Shown: piece after piece, positions 9,746-20,384 of the stretch
Position numbering within the stretch: the first letter of the stretch is position 1
Layout of the letters: each line of letters opens with the position of its first letter
From: Tritrichomonas musculus
Taxonomy: Eukaryota > Parabasalia > Tritrichomonadida > Tritrichomonadidae
DNA: 64,000 nucleotides
Direction of reading: 5' to 3'
Assembly (NCBI GenBank): GCA_039105265.1
Contig: JAPFFF010000006.1
Location: 558,001 to 622,000, forward strand
Position numbers and translations under genes: made by a program
The notes under the pieces: generated by a model
What the model was told of the DNA's origin: nothing
Seen by the model: only the letters and a program-made list of their open reading frames with translations
Databases searched by the model: none

Positions 9746-10931
9746 TGGAATCTAAAAAAAAAAAAAAGATATAAAACTCCTTTTTAAATAATTTGTTGAA
9801 TATTATTAATAAATAATCATTTATTATTAAGATTTATATATCAACTTTTTTATTTTTCATAATCTTTGATGATCAATGTTTTAATTTGGACAAAATTTGA
9901 TTTACATGAACCAGGGTAAAAAAATATTGATAGTTAAAATATCAAAATGAATATTTTTTTAAGAACAGAAGTCTTTGCATTTCATTTTATGTCCTTTTGT
10001 ATTTACAATTTAAAAATACTTATTTTGACAAATTAAAATAAAATTAGATATATAAAATACTTAACCAATTAAATTTATATAGTTTGATGATCATTCATAT
10101 AATAAAAATAAACATATTTGATAAAACTGGGATAATTTGATTCATCTCTATCAATTTATTCATTAATCTAAATATTTATAGGCAATTGAATATTTCATTC
10201 TTCACACTCAATGCAGTTTTCCAATGAAAGGAAAAATCAAAAAATAACGAATTTCATTTTCACAATTTTTCAATTCATATTGAAATATTTCAATTAATTC
10301 AAAAAAGAAAATTTGAAAACGTCAATTATCAAAAACACATTTTTAGACCAATCATAGGTATATCTATACCCTTTTTAAAACATATAATTTCCTTTTTTTA
10401 TTTTGGGAAAAAATAAATTTTTTTTTTAATTTTCCATATCAATATTCATTTTCGAAGATTTGGAATTTTAAATATTTAAACATTATAACATCTTTTTTTC
10501 AGATTTCAACAGTATGACTATCATCATTAAATATTAGTTCAAGATAACAGGAAATAAAAGTTTTTTTTTTTTTTGATTTATTGTGTGCTATCTTGGCTTT
10601 TTAAAGGACTAAAAAGAACATTCACTACAATAGAAATTTGGTGGATGAGGGTGATATAAAGCATTTAGGATTTGAAATCTGTTTATAGTTTTTTGTCTAA
10701 GGTCAATTTTTTCACAATCAAAAAAAGAGATTACTGCTTTTTTTTTTTTGAATTAATATACTCATCATTATGAAAATTATTTAATTCCAATTAAAAAGAT
10801 ATAACAAAAAAATTTTAAAAATGAGATGAATTGCTCTTTTCTGAGGAATAAAATCTTTCTCTCATAATTTTTTGAATAATTTTCTATACAAATTTGTTCA
10901 GGCATTCAAACTTAATAATAAAAAGAAAAAA
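9746..10931. other. 1.2-kb AT-rich intergenic region
   Basis: No coding region or repeat element is recognised. Several T and A runs of 10-15 nt occur. TCTCTCATAATT at about 10857-10868, some 65 nt before the TOR start, loosely resembles a trichomonad Inr-type initiator, but this is weak. Confidence 0.35.
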
Positions 10932-13900
10932 ATGAAAGAGGGAAATCAATCGAAACAAAATTTTGATAAAGTCACTAAAGAAATAAAAGCATCAACTCCA
11001 GGACTATCACCTGATAGTGATATTTCTTTTTCAAAATTTAAACACTTATCTAAGAAAATATTTATACAATTATTTAATGAATCTTCAGACACAGAAAAAA
11101 ACAATTTCCCTGAACAACTTTTCAAATGGTCACAAGATAAACTTCACTCGAAAATTACAGAACAAAGAATTGCTGGTATTTGTGGCTTTTCGTTTTATAT
11201 ATCTATAACAGAAAATCAAGAAAAAATACTTCAACTTCCTCAAACATTGATGAAACTACTTCAATATCCCGAAATGGCAGTTCTTTTTGCTTCTGGCATT
11301 TCATATCTTTTTAAACGAATATGGATTCATACAACTCCAAAGTTTTCATTTAATATTGAACAATATCTGGAAAAAATTAATCAATCGCTTGATGGAAGAC
11401 CTTCTGATTTTGCTGTTGTTTCATCACTTTTTTTATATCATCAATCTGCAAAACTAAATTCATATCTTCTTCAAAAATATGCATATTATATTGATACAAT
11501 AATTAAATCAGCAATTCTTATTCCTAATTCACAAGTTCAAAAAACAACTGTTCGATTGAGTGAAATGAGGTTTGCATTTGATCCATCTGCGTACGATACA
11601 GCAACAAATTTAATTTCTCATTTAAAATACACACTACATTCAAAAATAAGCGATAAACAAGCGTTTGGCGTTTTTTATTTATTATCATCTCTATTGAAAA
11701 GCAATCCAAATGTATGTGAAAGCCAATACAACGAAATTATTGATGCACTCGAAATATTTTTTAATGATCATGCAGTTGAAAATTATTTAATATTTTTACC
11801 AGATCTTTTGGACTGTTTAAATCCATCAATTATACATTGTGAAGACCGGATATTTAAAATTGTTTTTTACAAAGAAGTTTTATCATCTAAAATCGAAAAT
11901 TGCCAAAATATCTCCAAAATAATGAAATATTTACCAAACAAATTTTGCCCGCATATTAACGAGAAATGTTTCCAATTAGCTCTTGTTGCACAAGATTGCT
12001 ACTTTTTATTAATGAAAAGCGTCATTCAATATATGCCGACTATTGTTGATCGTCAATTTGTTCTTGGCACTTTTAAAAAATTAAAATTTACTTCATACAT
12101 GGTTGATACAGCCGTTCTATTTGCACATACATATATATCAGAAATATTTCAATTCATACATATATTTGTTCCGAAAATTACAAATTTAAATATTGATTCT
12201 CTTCGATTTTTATCCGAAATTTCTTTTTTATCAGAATTTCCTTTGATTGATTATTGGGATATGGTATACGACTGTTTTTTAAATGAATCAAAAGAAATTC
12301 ATATTGCATCAATACCTGCTTTAACTAGTATAATACAACGATTTAAACAGCAAGAACAAAAAACAAAATTATTTTCTTTATTATTTAGTGTTCAGGATGA
12401 CAGTTCAGAAGTAAAACTTGCATTTTTAAATTCGATTAATGATAGCCTTCTTCCACTTTTTGTATCACCAGATTTGTTTTTTATTATTCAAGAATTATAT
12501 CAAGACGAAGACTTTGAAGTGTCAAAATCTGTTATTTCTTTAATTACACGAATCGGAAAAATTTCACCTTTAACAACCTTACCATTTTTCCATAAGAAGC
12601 TTGATCAATTTCAAGACTTTTTCTTCCAAATTCCAGCCAAAACAGAACAGAAACATTTTTTAAAATCATTACCAATTATCATTTCAGGCAGTGGAAGAAT
12701 TGTTGTTTCTCATGGAAATAGCTTAACGAATTTTCTATTAAGTATTTTAAATTCAGAACCGATACATTTTACAACAATGTCAAACAGAACAAAAGATATA
12801 AAAAACATTAAAAACGACAAAAAAATGCGTATTTATGCATTAAAAAGTTTACGTTCTTTAATAAAATATGATCATTATAATACTAGTCTCGTCGCAGAAT
12901 CAATTGACTCTATTGTTAATCAATTAGGCTTATATCGGAAAAGAGCACTGCATATATCAGCAATCAAAACTCTCAGAAAATTCTTTCGTCGATTCAAAAT
13001 TTTAGATCTAGTTCAAATGAATGATTTAATTCGTCTTCATCATCAAATTTTTCAATTTACACGCACTTCCCTCGATGCAAAAGTGAACTATCAAATTTTT
13101 CGTTTATTAGGCTCAATTGGGCCTCTAGGATTCCCCGAATTTCACACGCCACGTGCACAATCAATCAGTCCAGATGATTCTTATCCACTTTACGATCGAT
13201 CAAAGCGCGAGCAATCATTCTTAAATTTTGTTATGAAATATATTTTGAATGAACTTCGAACTAATAGTAAAACACATGATTTATCCAGTTTAGTTAATGC
13301 CATTTTGTATATATTTCAGAGCGATCCACAGAAATGTTTTGCTTTTCTCGATCAAGTTGTCGAAATATTTGCTTCAATGTTCGAGATAGTCAAACTCAAT
13401 AGAGAAGATTCGATTATTAGCTCCAGCGAATATTTCCACTTTTTCAAAATAATAGTTTCTGTTGTTGACATCCAAATATTACCACATGCAGATACCATTT
13501 ATAAACTAATTTTTCCTTTTTTAACACCACATCCACAATTAGATGCCGTTGAACTTTTAAATTCATTAATATTTGCACTTAAATCAGCCTTTACTCCATA
13601 TGGAACAGAAACCTTTACTACCATTTTGACAATTTTATATGATCCTGATCAACAAACTAGTCAAGAAGTAGAAGATTCCCTTTTATTAGCAATGACACTT
13701 ATTGTTATCTATGCAAACGGCTCTGTATTCATCTATTTTGAAGCTTTGAAATCAATCCTAATTAGAAGGAATATTTTAATAGACCATAATAATTCACACC
13801 TACAACAAAAACCACTCATACACCAATCATTATATCCACTTTTATTCTTAGGACAAATTCTTTACAATTCTTTTGCGATCAATATTGTCATCCCATCTTT

Positions 13901-16900
13901 ACGAATTGCCTTCCAACTATTTGAAATGGATGGAGCATTGAAAGAGATAGCATTTTCATTGATAAATTTAATACTGATTAAATATTCTCATATCGTCGAT
14001 GAAATTACGCTAGACACAAAAACAGCTGATATAATTAAACGTGCAAAAAACAGAGAATTTCCATTTAACTCGATTCGAGGGATCATTAACAATAGCATAA
14101 ACAACAACTCGATCACTATCACCACCAGTGATGACACATTATTAGACTATGCAGCCAGCAGTAGCAACAGTAATGAAAATGGAAACAATCCATTGAACGG
14201 TGAGAACAGGTCAAATTCAAAGGTCAATTTAAATGATGAAAAAATGTTAAGAAGTTATAGCATGGGAAGTGCTACAAGATTTATTTCTGGCTTTCCCAAT
14301 GGGAAAGAGAATGTTCAATATAGCATGAAGAATATTCAATCGCCATTTTCACATAATCAAGATGATCTTTTCTTAAAAGACTTTGAGTCGACACCGTATG
14401 TACACCAATCACCATCTAAACCACCTTATCCTAATCCCAAATTAAAAGCGGCCTTTTCAGAGCAAATGAAAAGTTTTGTGACCGTTAAAGATTGGCCAGG
14501 CTGGCTTTTGCAATTTACTCAAAGTCTTGTTCTTTGTTCACATTCACCAGCCATTCGTGCATCATCACCATTACTAAGACAATCACCTACATTTGTATCT
14601 GAACTTTTTCCATACATAATTGTTTCAGTTTGGGACAATGCCACAAATGAAGAAAGAAAAAGCTTATCTACTTATCTATTAACTATTATTTATAATCAGA
14701 CAACAAGTAATGAGATATTATCAGCAATTGCGGCTGCTTGTGATGCAATGGATCGTGCAAATTTTGCTCTTTTTGAGCATACTTATGAATGTGGAAAAGT
14801 TGCAGAAAGATGCAATTCGTGGTTTCGTGCTTTAAGATTCTTTGAAATGTCACTTTCAGAGAAAAATTTTGAACCGGCTTCAAATCTTCTTAGAATTAAT
14901 GCACTTTTAAAGCAAAAAGAAGCAGCTCTTGGATTGTTAAAAATAGCAATTCCGCAAGATTCAAATCCAGGTCTTTTAGAGACACTTTCTATGTGGTCAC
15001 AAGCACGAGACATTTATAAAATAAAATATCACCAGAGTCCTAAAAATGAATCTTATTTAACTGGTTTTTTGAAATGTTCAATGCATCTTGAAGATTGGGA
15101 ATCAATTGAAAAATGTATCGAAGATTTTCCATCTTACTCACAAGACATGAAGCTGAAAGTTGCAATGATTTTCGCAACAGCTGTTCGCAACACAGGAGAT
15201 GATCCAACTGAATTTTTGAAAGTGATCAAAGTTGATGATCCGATGACATGCATGCTTCATTCAATTGTTTCAATTGATCAAGATAAACTTGATGATGCAG
15301 CATTATGGATAAAGCATGGACTTGCACTTACTTGCTTAGACATGTCATGTTTTTCATCAGGAAGTTATGAACCTGCCATCCCCACCATTTGCTTAGCCCT
15401 AAATTTTGAAGAATTAAATGATATAATTGATCAACGAAAAGGATTAAAGACAACAAACGAAGTTATTGAAATATGGAAAGCAAAAAGTCCAGATTACATT
15501 AAAAGAGATGCAACGCAACTTCGTTATGTATGTCAATTAAGAGAACTACTTCAATGGAGCGATGAACAATTGATTACGTTTCATATTAGTTTTGTTGATT
15601 CACTTCGGAAATTAAAAGAATGGACTCTTTTTGATCATAGTTTTAAACGATTGTTTAAGAATTGTCATGATGAACGTGTCAATTTAATGAAAGCCAAATT
15701 TCGATTCGATCGAGGAATCACAAAAGATTTATCTGAATTTGAACATATCATTAAACGGTTATCTAAAGATAACGACAAAAAGAAAGTTTATTGTGATGCT
15801 ATTTGCGCATTAGCTTCAAGATGCCCCATTTCTCCTTCTGTTATTCCATTTATTAATGAAGTTCTTCAAATTCAGCCAAATAGAGTTCGAGCATGGAAAC
15901 ATTGGGCATATTTTAATTTTGGCTGTACAAAAATAACTGAAAATAATGACAATTGTGCTGAATATGCAACCAATGCAATTCGAGGCTTTTCAAAACTGGT
16001 CCAAATGACGAGTCCTTCATTACATTATTTATGTCAACTTTGCGCACTTTTCTTTACATATGGACCATTATTAAAACTGAGGAATTTTAAAGCAATTGCT
16101 GAAAATTTGACTTCTTTAACAAGTTCTTCAGTTATTCAAATAATTCCTCAATTAATTGTCCAATTTGACCATCCTAATGAAGCTGTTAGGGAGACCGTTT
16201 ACACGATAATTAAAAATTTTGCAGCCAACCATTTCCAAGCGTTAACGATGCCTCTTTGTTTGATTTCAAATACAAGCAATAACTCAGCTGAAACTAGTCA
16301 ATCATTTCGTGATTTCATGTCGCAGATCATGAATGATCATCGATTGGTCATGGAAGAAGCGAAAAATTTCGCGGATTCAATGGTTAGCATAGCCATCACT
16401 GATGTTGAAAAAGTATTAGAACTTCTTGATATTGTCATTAACTTCCAACATCCAAATAAACGTCTTCGAACGATAGGCGAACTTTTTAAGAGGATCAAAG
16501 ACATCTTGTCACAAACTCATCATGGCTATGTTGCTGATGTTTTCACCAAGACTGTTGTTCAAACGATCACCAACCGACTTGACGAAAGATATCGACAATC
16601 AAGAAATAGTACATCTGAAGGAGATCATTATAAGAACAACGCTGCACGTGCAAAGAGCATTTTATATAGTCTTCCTGAACTTTATGCTGTTATTGACATA
16701 AGTGAAATGGAGATACCTAACTTTCCTACACAACCATTATCATTAGTTGTTCCTGGATTTTATTCAGTACATGAAAAGCCAGTAACAATTGATAGAATTG
16801 GCAACATATTAAAATTAATACCTTCACAAAAACGTCCACGAAAATTACGAATTATTGGCTCAAATGGAAAAAGTTATAAATATCTTTTGAAAGGACGTGA

Positions 16901-18116
16901 AGATCTTAGACTTGATCAACGAGTAATGCAACTTTTTTCATTAACAAATAGTATTTTACATGATGATAAATTTGGAGCAGAAAGGAAACTTCAAATTCAT
17001 CGATTTCCAATTGTTCCTTTAGCGACAAATGCTGGATTGATTGCATGGGCACAGCAAGGTGAGACTATTTATTCACTAATTCATTGGCATCGAAGAATCA
17101 TTCACAATAGTCTTGTTGATGAAAAGAACAAGAACACTGGAAACAACAATAATAATAATAATGATAATATTATTAGTAATACTAATAATGAAAATTCCAT
17201 GAATATTGCTTTCCAAAGGAGAAATAGTAGAACTAAACTAAGTAAAGCTAACATTGAAAATGATGATAAAACTAATATCGAGCAAAATTTCTTAAGAATG
17301 TTCTTTGAGCCAAATGGGACCGATTATGCCCTCAAATTATCATCGGTACAAAAATTAGAATTGTATCGAACTCTTTGCTCACTCGGTCCTGATACTGATT
17401 TACGTGAAGCCCTTTGGTTAAGGTCAACTAATGCAGAACTTTGGTTGTCACAAATTACTAACTTTGCACGTTCAAACGGACTCATGTCAATCATTGGCTA
17501 CATCATTGGAATAGGCGACAGGCATCCATCAAACATACTTGTAATGAAAGACACTGGAAATGTTGTTCATATTGATTTCAGCGACGTTTTTGAAAAAGCT
17601 AACTTGCGTGCTTATGTGCATGAAACCGTTCCTTTCAGATTAACAAGAATGCTCGTTAAGGCTCTCGGTCCTTCTGGTATTCATGGCGTCTTCGAGATGA
17701 CAGCTGAGTATGTAATGTCGTTAATGAGAAGAAGTCGTGAAACTTTGCTCGCTTTCCTCGACATTTTCGTACAGGACCCAATAACTGATACTCTTTGGTA
17801 CAGCAACTTTAACAACGATAATCATACCGACGATAGTTCAAACTTGAACTTGAGCTTGAGTTCTGTCTCTGAATCAATAATGACTTACATCGACGAGGAA
17901 CATTCCGAGTCTTTGAAAAATAATAGATTGGACGGAAAAACTAAATTTTCTATGCTCGAAAAGGCAATTGAAAGAATTAGTGATAAATTGAATGGAAGAG
18001 AATTCGAGGACCAGGATCAATTGGAGCCTCATGACCAGGTTACAAAGTTGATTCAAATGGCAACAAGTGAAATTAATTTGGCTCAGATGTATTACGGATG
18101 GGCTCCTTATTGGTGA
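10932..18116 (+). CDS. TOR: TOR-like phosphatidylinositol 3-kinase-related protein kinase (PIKK)
   Basis: The product is 2394 aa from the ATG at 10932; the open frame upstream has no ATG. TOR is the nutrient-sensing Ser/Thr kinase of the TORC1/TORC2 complexes. The first 1300 residues are helical HEAT-type repeats, followed by a FAT-like region and a PIKK kinase domain with YKYLLKGREDLRLDQRVMQL (Lys1987), IGYIIGIGDRHPSNIL (Asp2196, Asn2201) and VHIDFSDVFE, then FRLTRMLVKA. The C-terminal FATC ends MYYGWAPYW, matching the YxGWxPFW end of TOR better than other PIKKs. An Asn-rich insert of about 65 residues (N-run near 17147-17160) interrupts the kinase domain between IIHNSLVDEK and NFLRMFF. The metal-binding DFG is DFS (Ser2217). 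The FRB region is divergent, so rapamycin sensitivity cannot be judged. There are no introns. Assignment to TOR rather than another PIKK rests mainly on the FATC end and kinase motifs. Confidence 0.88.
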   Translation: MKEGNQSKQNFDKVTKEIKASTPGLSPDSDISFSKFKHLSKKIFIQLFNESSDTEKNNFPEQLFKWSQDKLHSKITEQRIAGICGFSFYISITENQEKILQLPQTLMKLLQYPEMAVLFASGISYLFKRIWIHTTPKFSFNIEQYLEKINQSLDGRPSDFAVVSSLFLYHQSAKLNSYLLQKYAYYIDTIIKSAILIPNSQVQKTTVRLSEMRFAFDPSAYDTATNLISHLKYTLHSKISDKQAFGVFYLLSSLLKSNPNVCESQYNEIIDALEIFFNDHAVENYLIFLPDLLDCLNPSIIHCEDRIFKIVFYKEVLSSKIENCQNISKIMKYLPNKFCPHINEKCFQLALVAQDCYFLLMKSVIQYMPTIVDRQFVLGTFKKLKFTSYMVDTAVLFAHTYISEIFQFIHIFVPKITNLNIDSLRFLSEISFLSEFPLIDYWDMVYDCFLNESKEIHIASIPALTSIIQRFKQQEQKTKLFSLLFSVQDDSSEVKLAFLNSINDSLLPLFVSPDLFFIIQELYQDEDFEVSKSVISLITRIGKISPLTTLPFFHKKLDQFQDFFFQIPAKTEQKHFLKSLPIIISGSGRIVVSHGNSLTNFLLSILNSEPIHFTTMSNRTKDIKNIKNDKKMRIYALKSLRSLIKYDHYNTSLVAESIDSIVNQLGLYRKRALHISAIKTLRKFFRRFKILDLVQMNDLIRLHHQIFQFTRTSLDAKVNYQIFRLLGSIGPLGFPEFHTPRAQSISPDDSYPLYDRSKREQSFLNFVMKYILNELRTNSKTHDLSSLVNAILYIFQSDPQKCFAFLDQVVEIFASMFEIVKLNREDSIISSSEYFHFFKIIVSVVDIQILPHADTIYKLIFPFLTPHPQLDAVELLNSLIFALKSAFTPYGTETFTTILTILYDPDQQTSQEVEDSLLLAMTLIVIYANGSVFIYFEALKSILIRRNILIDHNNSHLQQKPLIHQSLYPLLFLGQILYNSFAINIVIPSLRIAFQLFEMDGALKEIAFSLINLILIKYSHIVDEITLDTKTADIIKRAKNREFPFNSIRGIINNSINNNSITITTSDDTLLDYAASSSNSNENGNNPLNGENRSNSKVNLNDEKMLRSYSMGSATRFISGFPNGKENVQYSMKNIQSPFSHNQDDLFLKDFESTPYVHQSPSKPPYPNPKLKAAFSEQMKSFVTVKDWPGWLLQFTQSLVLCSHSPAIRASSPLLRQSPTFVSELFPYIIVSVWDNATNEERKSLSTYLLTIIYNQTTSNEILSAIAAACDAMDRANFALFEHTYECGKVAERCNSWFRALRFFEMSLSEKNFEPASNLLRINALLKQKEAALGLLKIAIPQDSNPGLLETLSMWSQARDIYKIKYHQSPKNESYLTGFLKCSMHLEDWESIEKCIEDFPSYSQDMKLKVAMIFATAVRNTGDDPTEFLKVIKVDDPMTCMLHSIVSIDQDKLDDAALWIKHGLALTCLDMSCFSSGSYEPAIPTICLALNFEELNDIIDQRKGLKTTNEVIEIWKAKSPDYIKRDATQLRYVCQLRELLQWSDEQLITFHISFVDSLRKLKEWTLFDHSFKRLFKNCHDERVNLMKAKFRFDRGITKDLSEFEHIIKRLSKDNDKKKVYCDAICALASRCPISPSVIPFINEVLQIQPNRVRAWKHWAYFNFGCTKITENNDNCAEYATNAIRGFSKLVQMTSPSLHYLCQLCALFFTYGPLLKLRNFKAIAENLTSLTSSSVIQIIPQLIVQFDHPNEAVRETVYTIIKNFAANHFQALTMPLCLISNTSNNSAETSQSFRDFMSQIMNDHRLVMEEAKNFADSMVSIAITDVEKVLELLDIVINFQHPNKRLRTIGELFKRIKDILSQTHHGYVADVFTKTVVQTITNRLDERYRQSRNSTSEGDHYKNNAARAKSILYSLPELYAVIDISEMEIPNFPTQPLSLVVPGFYSVHEKPVTIDRIGNILKLIPSQKRPRKLRIIGSNGKSYKYLLKGREDLRLDQRVMQLFSLTNSILHDDKFGAERKLQIHRFPIVPLATNAGLIAWAQQGETIYSLIHWHRRIIHNSLVDEKNKNTGNNNNNNNDNIISNTNNENSMNIAFQRRNSRTKLSKANIENDDKTNIEQNFLRMFFEPNGTDYALKLSSVQKLELYRTLCSLGPDTDLREALWLRSTNAELWLSQITNFARSNGLMSIIGYIIGIGDRHPSNILVMKDTGNVVHIDFSDVFEKANLRAYVHETVPFRLTRMLVKALGPSGIHGVFEMTAEYVMSLMRRSRETLLAFLDIFVQDPITDTLWYSNFNNDNHTDDSSNLNLSLSSVSESIMTYIDEEHSESLKNNRLDGKTKFSMLEKAIERISDKLNGREFEDQDQLEPHDQVTKLIQMATSEINLAQMYYGWAPYW

Positions 18117-18538
18117 TTATTTTTTTTTTTTTATATTATTTTTTATATTTGTTCTTTAAAAAATAGATTTTAATTGAGAATTTGTTTGTCTTCATCTTTT
18201 TAAAAAAATGAGCTCCTCCTTATTGGTGATTATTAATTTAAATAATTTTTTTTTTTCTTTCATTGAACAACAATTTTCTATTACAAGCAAACAAAAAGTT
18301 AAATTCAGTTGTTATTCAAACTCATGTTAATTCTTTTTATTTTATTTTTATAAATATATTGTTTAATAACAAACAAATGAAGAGAAGAATTAACATGAGT
18401 TCGATGTTGCATTTATAAGTTTCGTTAATATAAAATTACTTAAACTTTGTTTTTTTTTAATTTTCGCGTGTAAAAAATAAATCATTCAATATTTGAAATA
18501 AATTGTTTTATATTTGTTTATTTATTTATAATATTAAT
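18117..18538. other. Intergenic region between convergent genes, with an inverted repeat and a duplicated 3' end
   Basis: A 16-bp perfect inverted repeat (AACTCATGTTAATTCT at 18319-18334 and its complement at 18386-18401) surrounds a 51-nt loop. The last coding bases and stop of the TOR gene with their flank (CTCCTTATTGGTGATTATT, 18103-18121) are repeated at 18216-18234, pointing to a local duplication or template-switch event. No gene is seen. Confidence 0.5.
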
Positions 18539-19947
18539 TTAACAATTTCCACCTACAGAACGTAAAAGCTCAGCAATATCAATTGAATGGTTCATCATTG
18601 CAACTTTTAGAGGAGTTTGATTAAAAAATAATTGATTTTGAAAATTTCATAAAAAAATAATTTTTTAAAAAGAAACATAATGAAAAAACAATTAAAAACA
18701 GAATCTTTACAATTCACGTTAATTTTCTTTGTTGATAATAAAAAGTGACCAATAACCGTCATATTATATTTAGCAGCATAATGAAGTGGCGTCTCTTCAT
18801 GATGATAAATTCCACGAATATCGATTCCTTTCACATTTAGAAGACTTTTTACAACATTCAAATGATCGTTCTTTATAGCAGACTCGAACAAAGAAGGATT
18901 ATTTTGGATTTTTCTTCCATTCCAATCCAATTTACTATTCAATTCAATGTCAGCATTCAAAAAGTCAATCATATCACTTCTTCCTGTTTCACAAATTATA
19001 TTGAGTGACGGTTTAATTGAATCTTTTTTGACATCAGACAAAAATGGCAAAAAATATAATAATGGCAAAATATTATTTTCATTAGAAGCTTTCAAAAGGA
19101 TGCTTCTCATATTTGAATTGCTCTCAAAATTCAATTCATTCAAACGATGATATTCAATTAAAAATTCAATTTCATTTTCATTCATTTTTGATAGAATTTC
19201 TTTATGATTGTTTAAATAATAATAATGATCGTTTTCTTCTGAATTGTATAATAATTTTATTAATTGTGATTTTTCGGTTTCTTTTGCTCCATTTTCAATC
19301 AAGTATTGAATTATTGATTTTGAATTGAAAAAGGTGGCATATTCAAGATAGGTTGACTCATTAACGAATTGACATCTTTCAAAAAGAGATTGACTCATTT
19401 TTTGATTTAAATCATTTTGACTTGATATTTGGTCTTTAAATTCATTTAGATTGTCAGCTCGGATAGATGAGGCTATCGGATCTGGATTATCGGAAATCAA
19501 TTCATCGCTTTTCTCAAAATATTTTGCCATTGTTGGCGTAACTTGTGATAAGACAAAGTTTATATCTAAAACTCCAAATTTAATTAAACACATTACTGCA
19601 AATCTGCGATTAAAAATGGAGGGAAATAATTCTTCTGGCTGAAAATATGCAATAAATGCAGATTCAATTTCAGAATTTGAATTATTGTCAGTTGTTCTTA
19701 AATTATTTCGCGAAATGAATTCTATGACTTTTATATAACGAGAAACATTTAATTCGGGAAATTGAACAACATTGTTTAAATTGTGCAATAAAAATAAAAA
19801 ATGCGAATTCGATTTATAAAAAGGAGAAATGACAGATGTCACATCTTGATTTCCTGGATTTCCTTCTTCCTTTAGAAAATAAAAGAGATTTTTTTGTATA
19901 TCAATTATATTCTTGATGAAATCCGTAAAAAAAGAACAATCACTCAT
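18539..19947 (-). CDS. DUF3447-type ankyrin-repeat protein, interrupted near its 3' end by a 71-bp insertion
   Basis: Trichomonads encode many such proteins; none has a defined function. From the chosen start (MSDCSFFTDFIKNIIDIQKN, ATG at 19945-19947) the N-terminal part has the family layout of short helices (IQKNLFYFLKEE, SRYIKVIEFISRNN), then a DUF3447-like central part, then ankyrin repeats (NPSLFESAIKNDHLNVVKSL; ETPLHYAAKYNMTVIGHFL). Upstream in-frame ATGs at 19992 and 20124 would add 15-59 residues of poor composition. The last ankyrin repeat is split: the frame leaves NVNCKDSVFN, hits a stop at about 18607, and the expected NQTPLKVAMMNHSIDIAELL lies at 18541-18622. Leaving out 71 bp restores a 445-residue product. 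The segment has no GT-AG ends, so it may be a disruptive insertion (pseudogene) or, less likely, an unusual intron. Confidence 0.7.
18620..18690. other. 71-bp insertion flanked by 8-bp direct repeats inside the ankyrin gene
   Basis: ATTAAAAA occurs at 18620-18627 and again at 18691-18698, framing an AT-only-like segment that shifts the ankyrin frame. It has no recognisable terminal inverted repeat and no GTATGT/CTAAC splice signals. The flanking duplication could be a target-site duplication or the product of slippage. Confidence 0.5.
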
Positions 19948-20384
19948 TGAAATATATATGATAGTTTCATTTCTATCAAAAAGTAAACCTGTCATTTTAA
20001 TGAAGGCCAACTTATTTATAACACAAAAACTCACAGCATAATTGATTTTTATTTTATATTTGTATATATAGAATTTATTATAATTTCTAAAAGCTATTCT
20101 ATCTAAAATTTCTTTAAAATTCATTTATGTTTGATAGATAAAAATATTTTATTCACAATTTATCTAATTTGAATATAAGAAGAGGCAGAACTCATCAAAT
20201 CTCTATAGGATTTTTCTAAAATTATAATATTTATTTTATTAATGGACAAATAATTTGCTTTTATTATTTTTAATTTATTTCATATGGCCAATTTTGAAAT
20301 ATTGCTTATTGCCATTTTGAAAAGGACATGTGAGATAAAAAATCAATTTTCTCTCTAATTGATTTTAGAATATTTTCTTTGTTT
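19948..20384. other. Spacer between divergent genes
   Basis: It contains the possible 5' extension of the ankyrin frame up to 20124 and otherwise AT-rich sequence. No further feature is recognised. Confidence 0.3.

Noticed and set aside
18620-18690. The 71-bp segment as an ordinary spliceosomal intron
   Set aside because: No GT donor with an AG acceptor at the needed borders and none of the GTATGT/CTAAC signals seen in the two other introns of the window.
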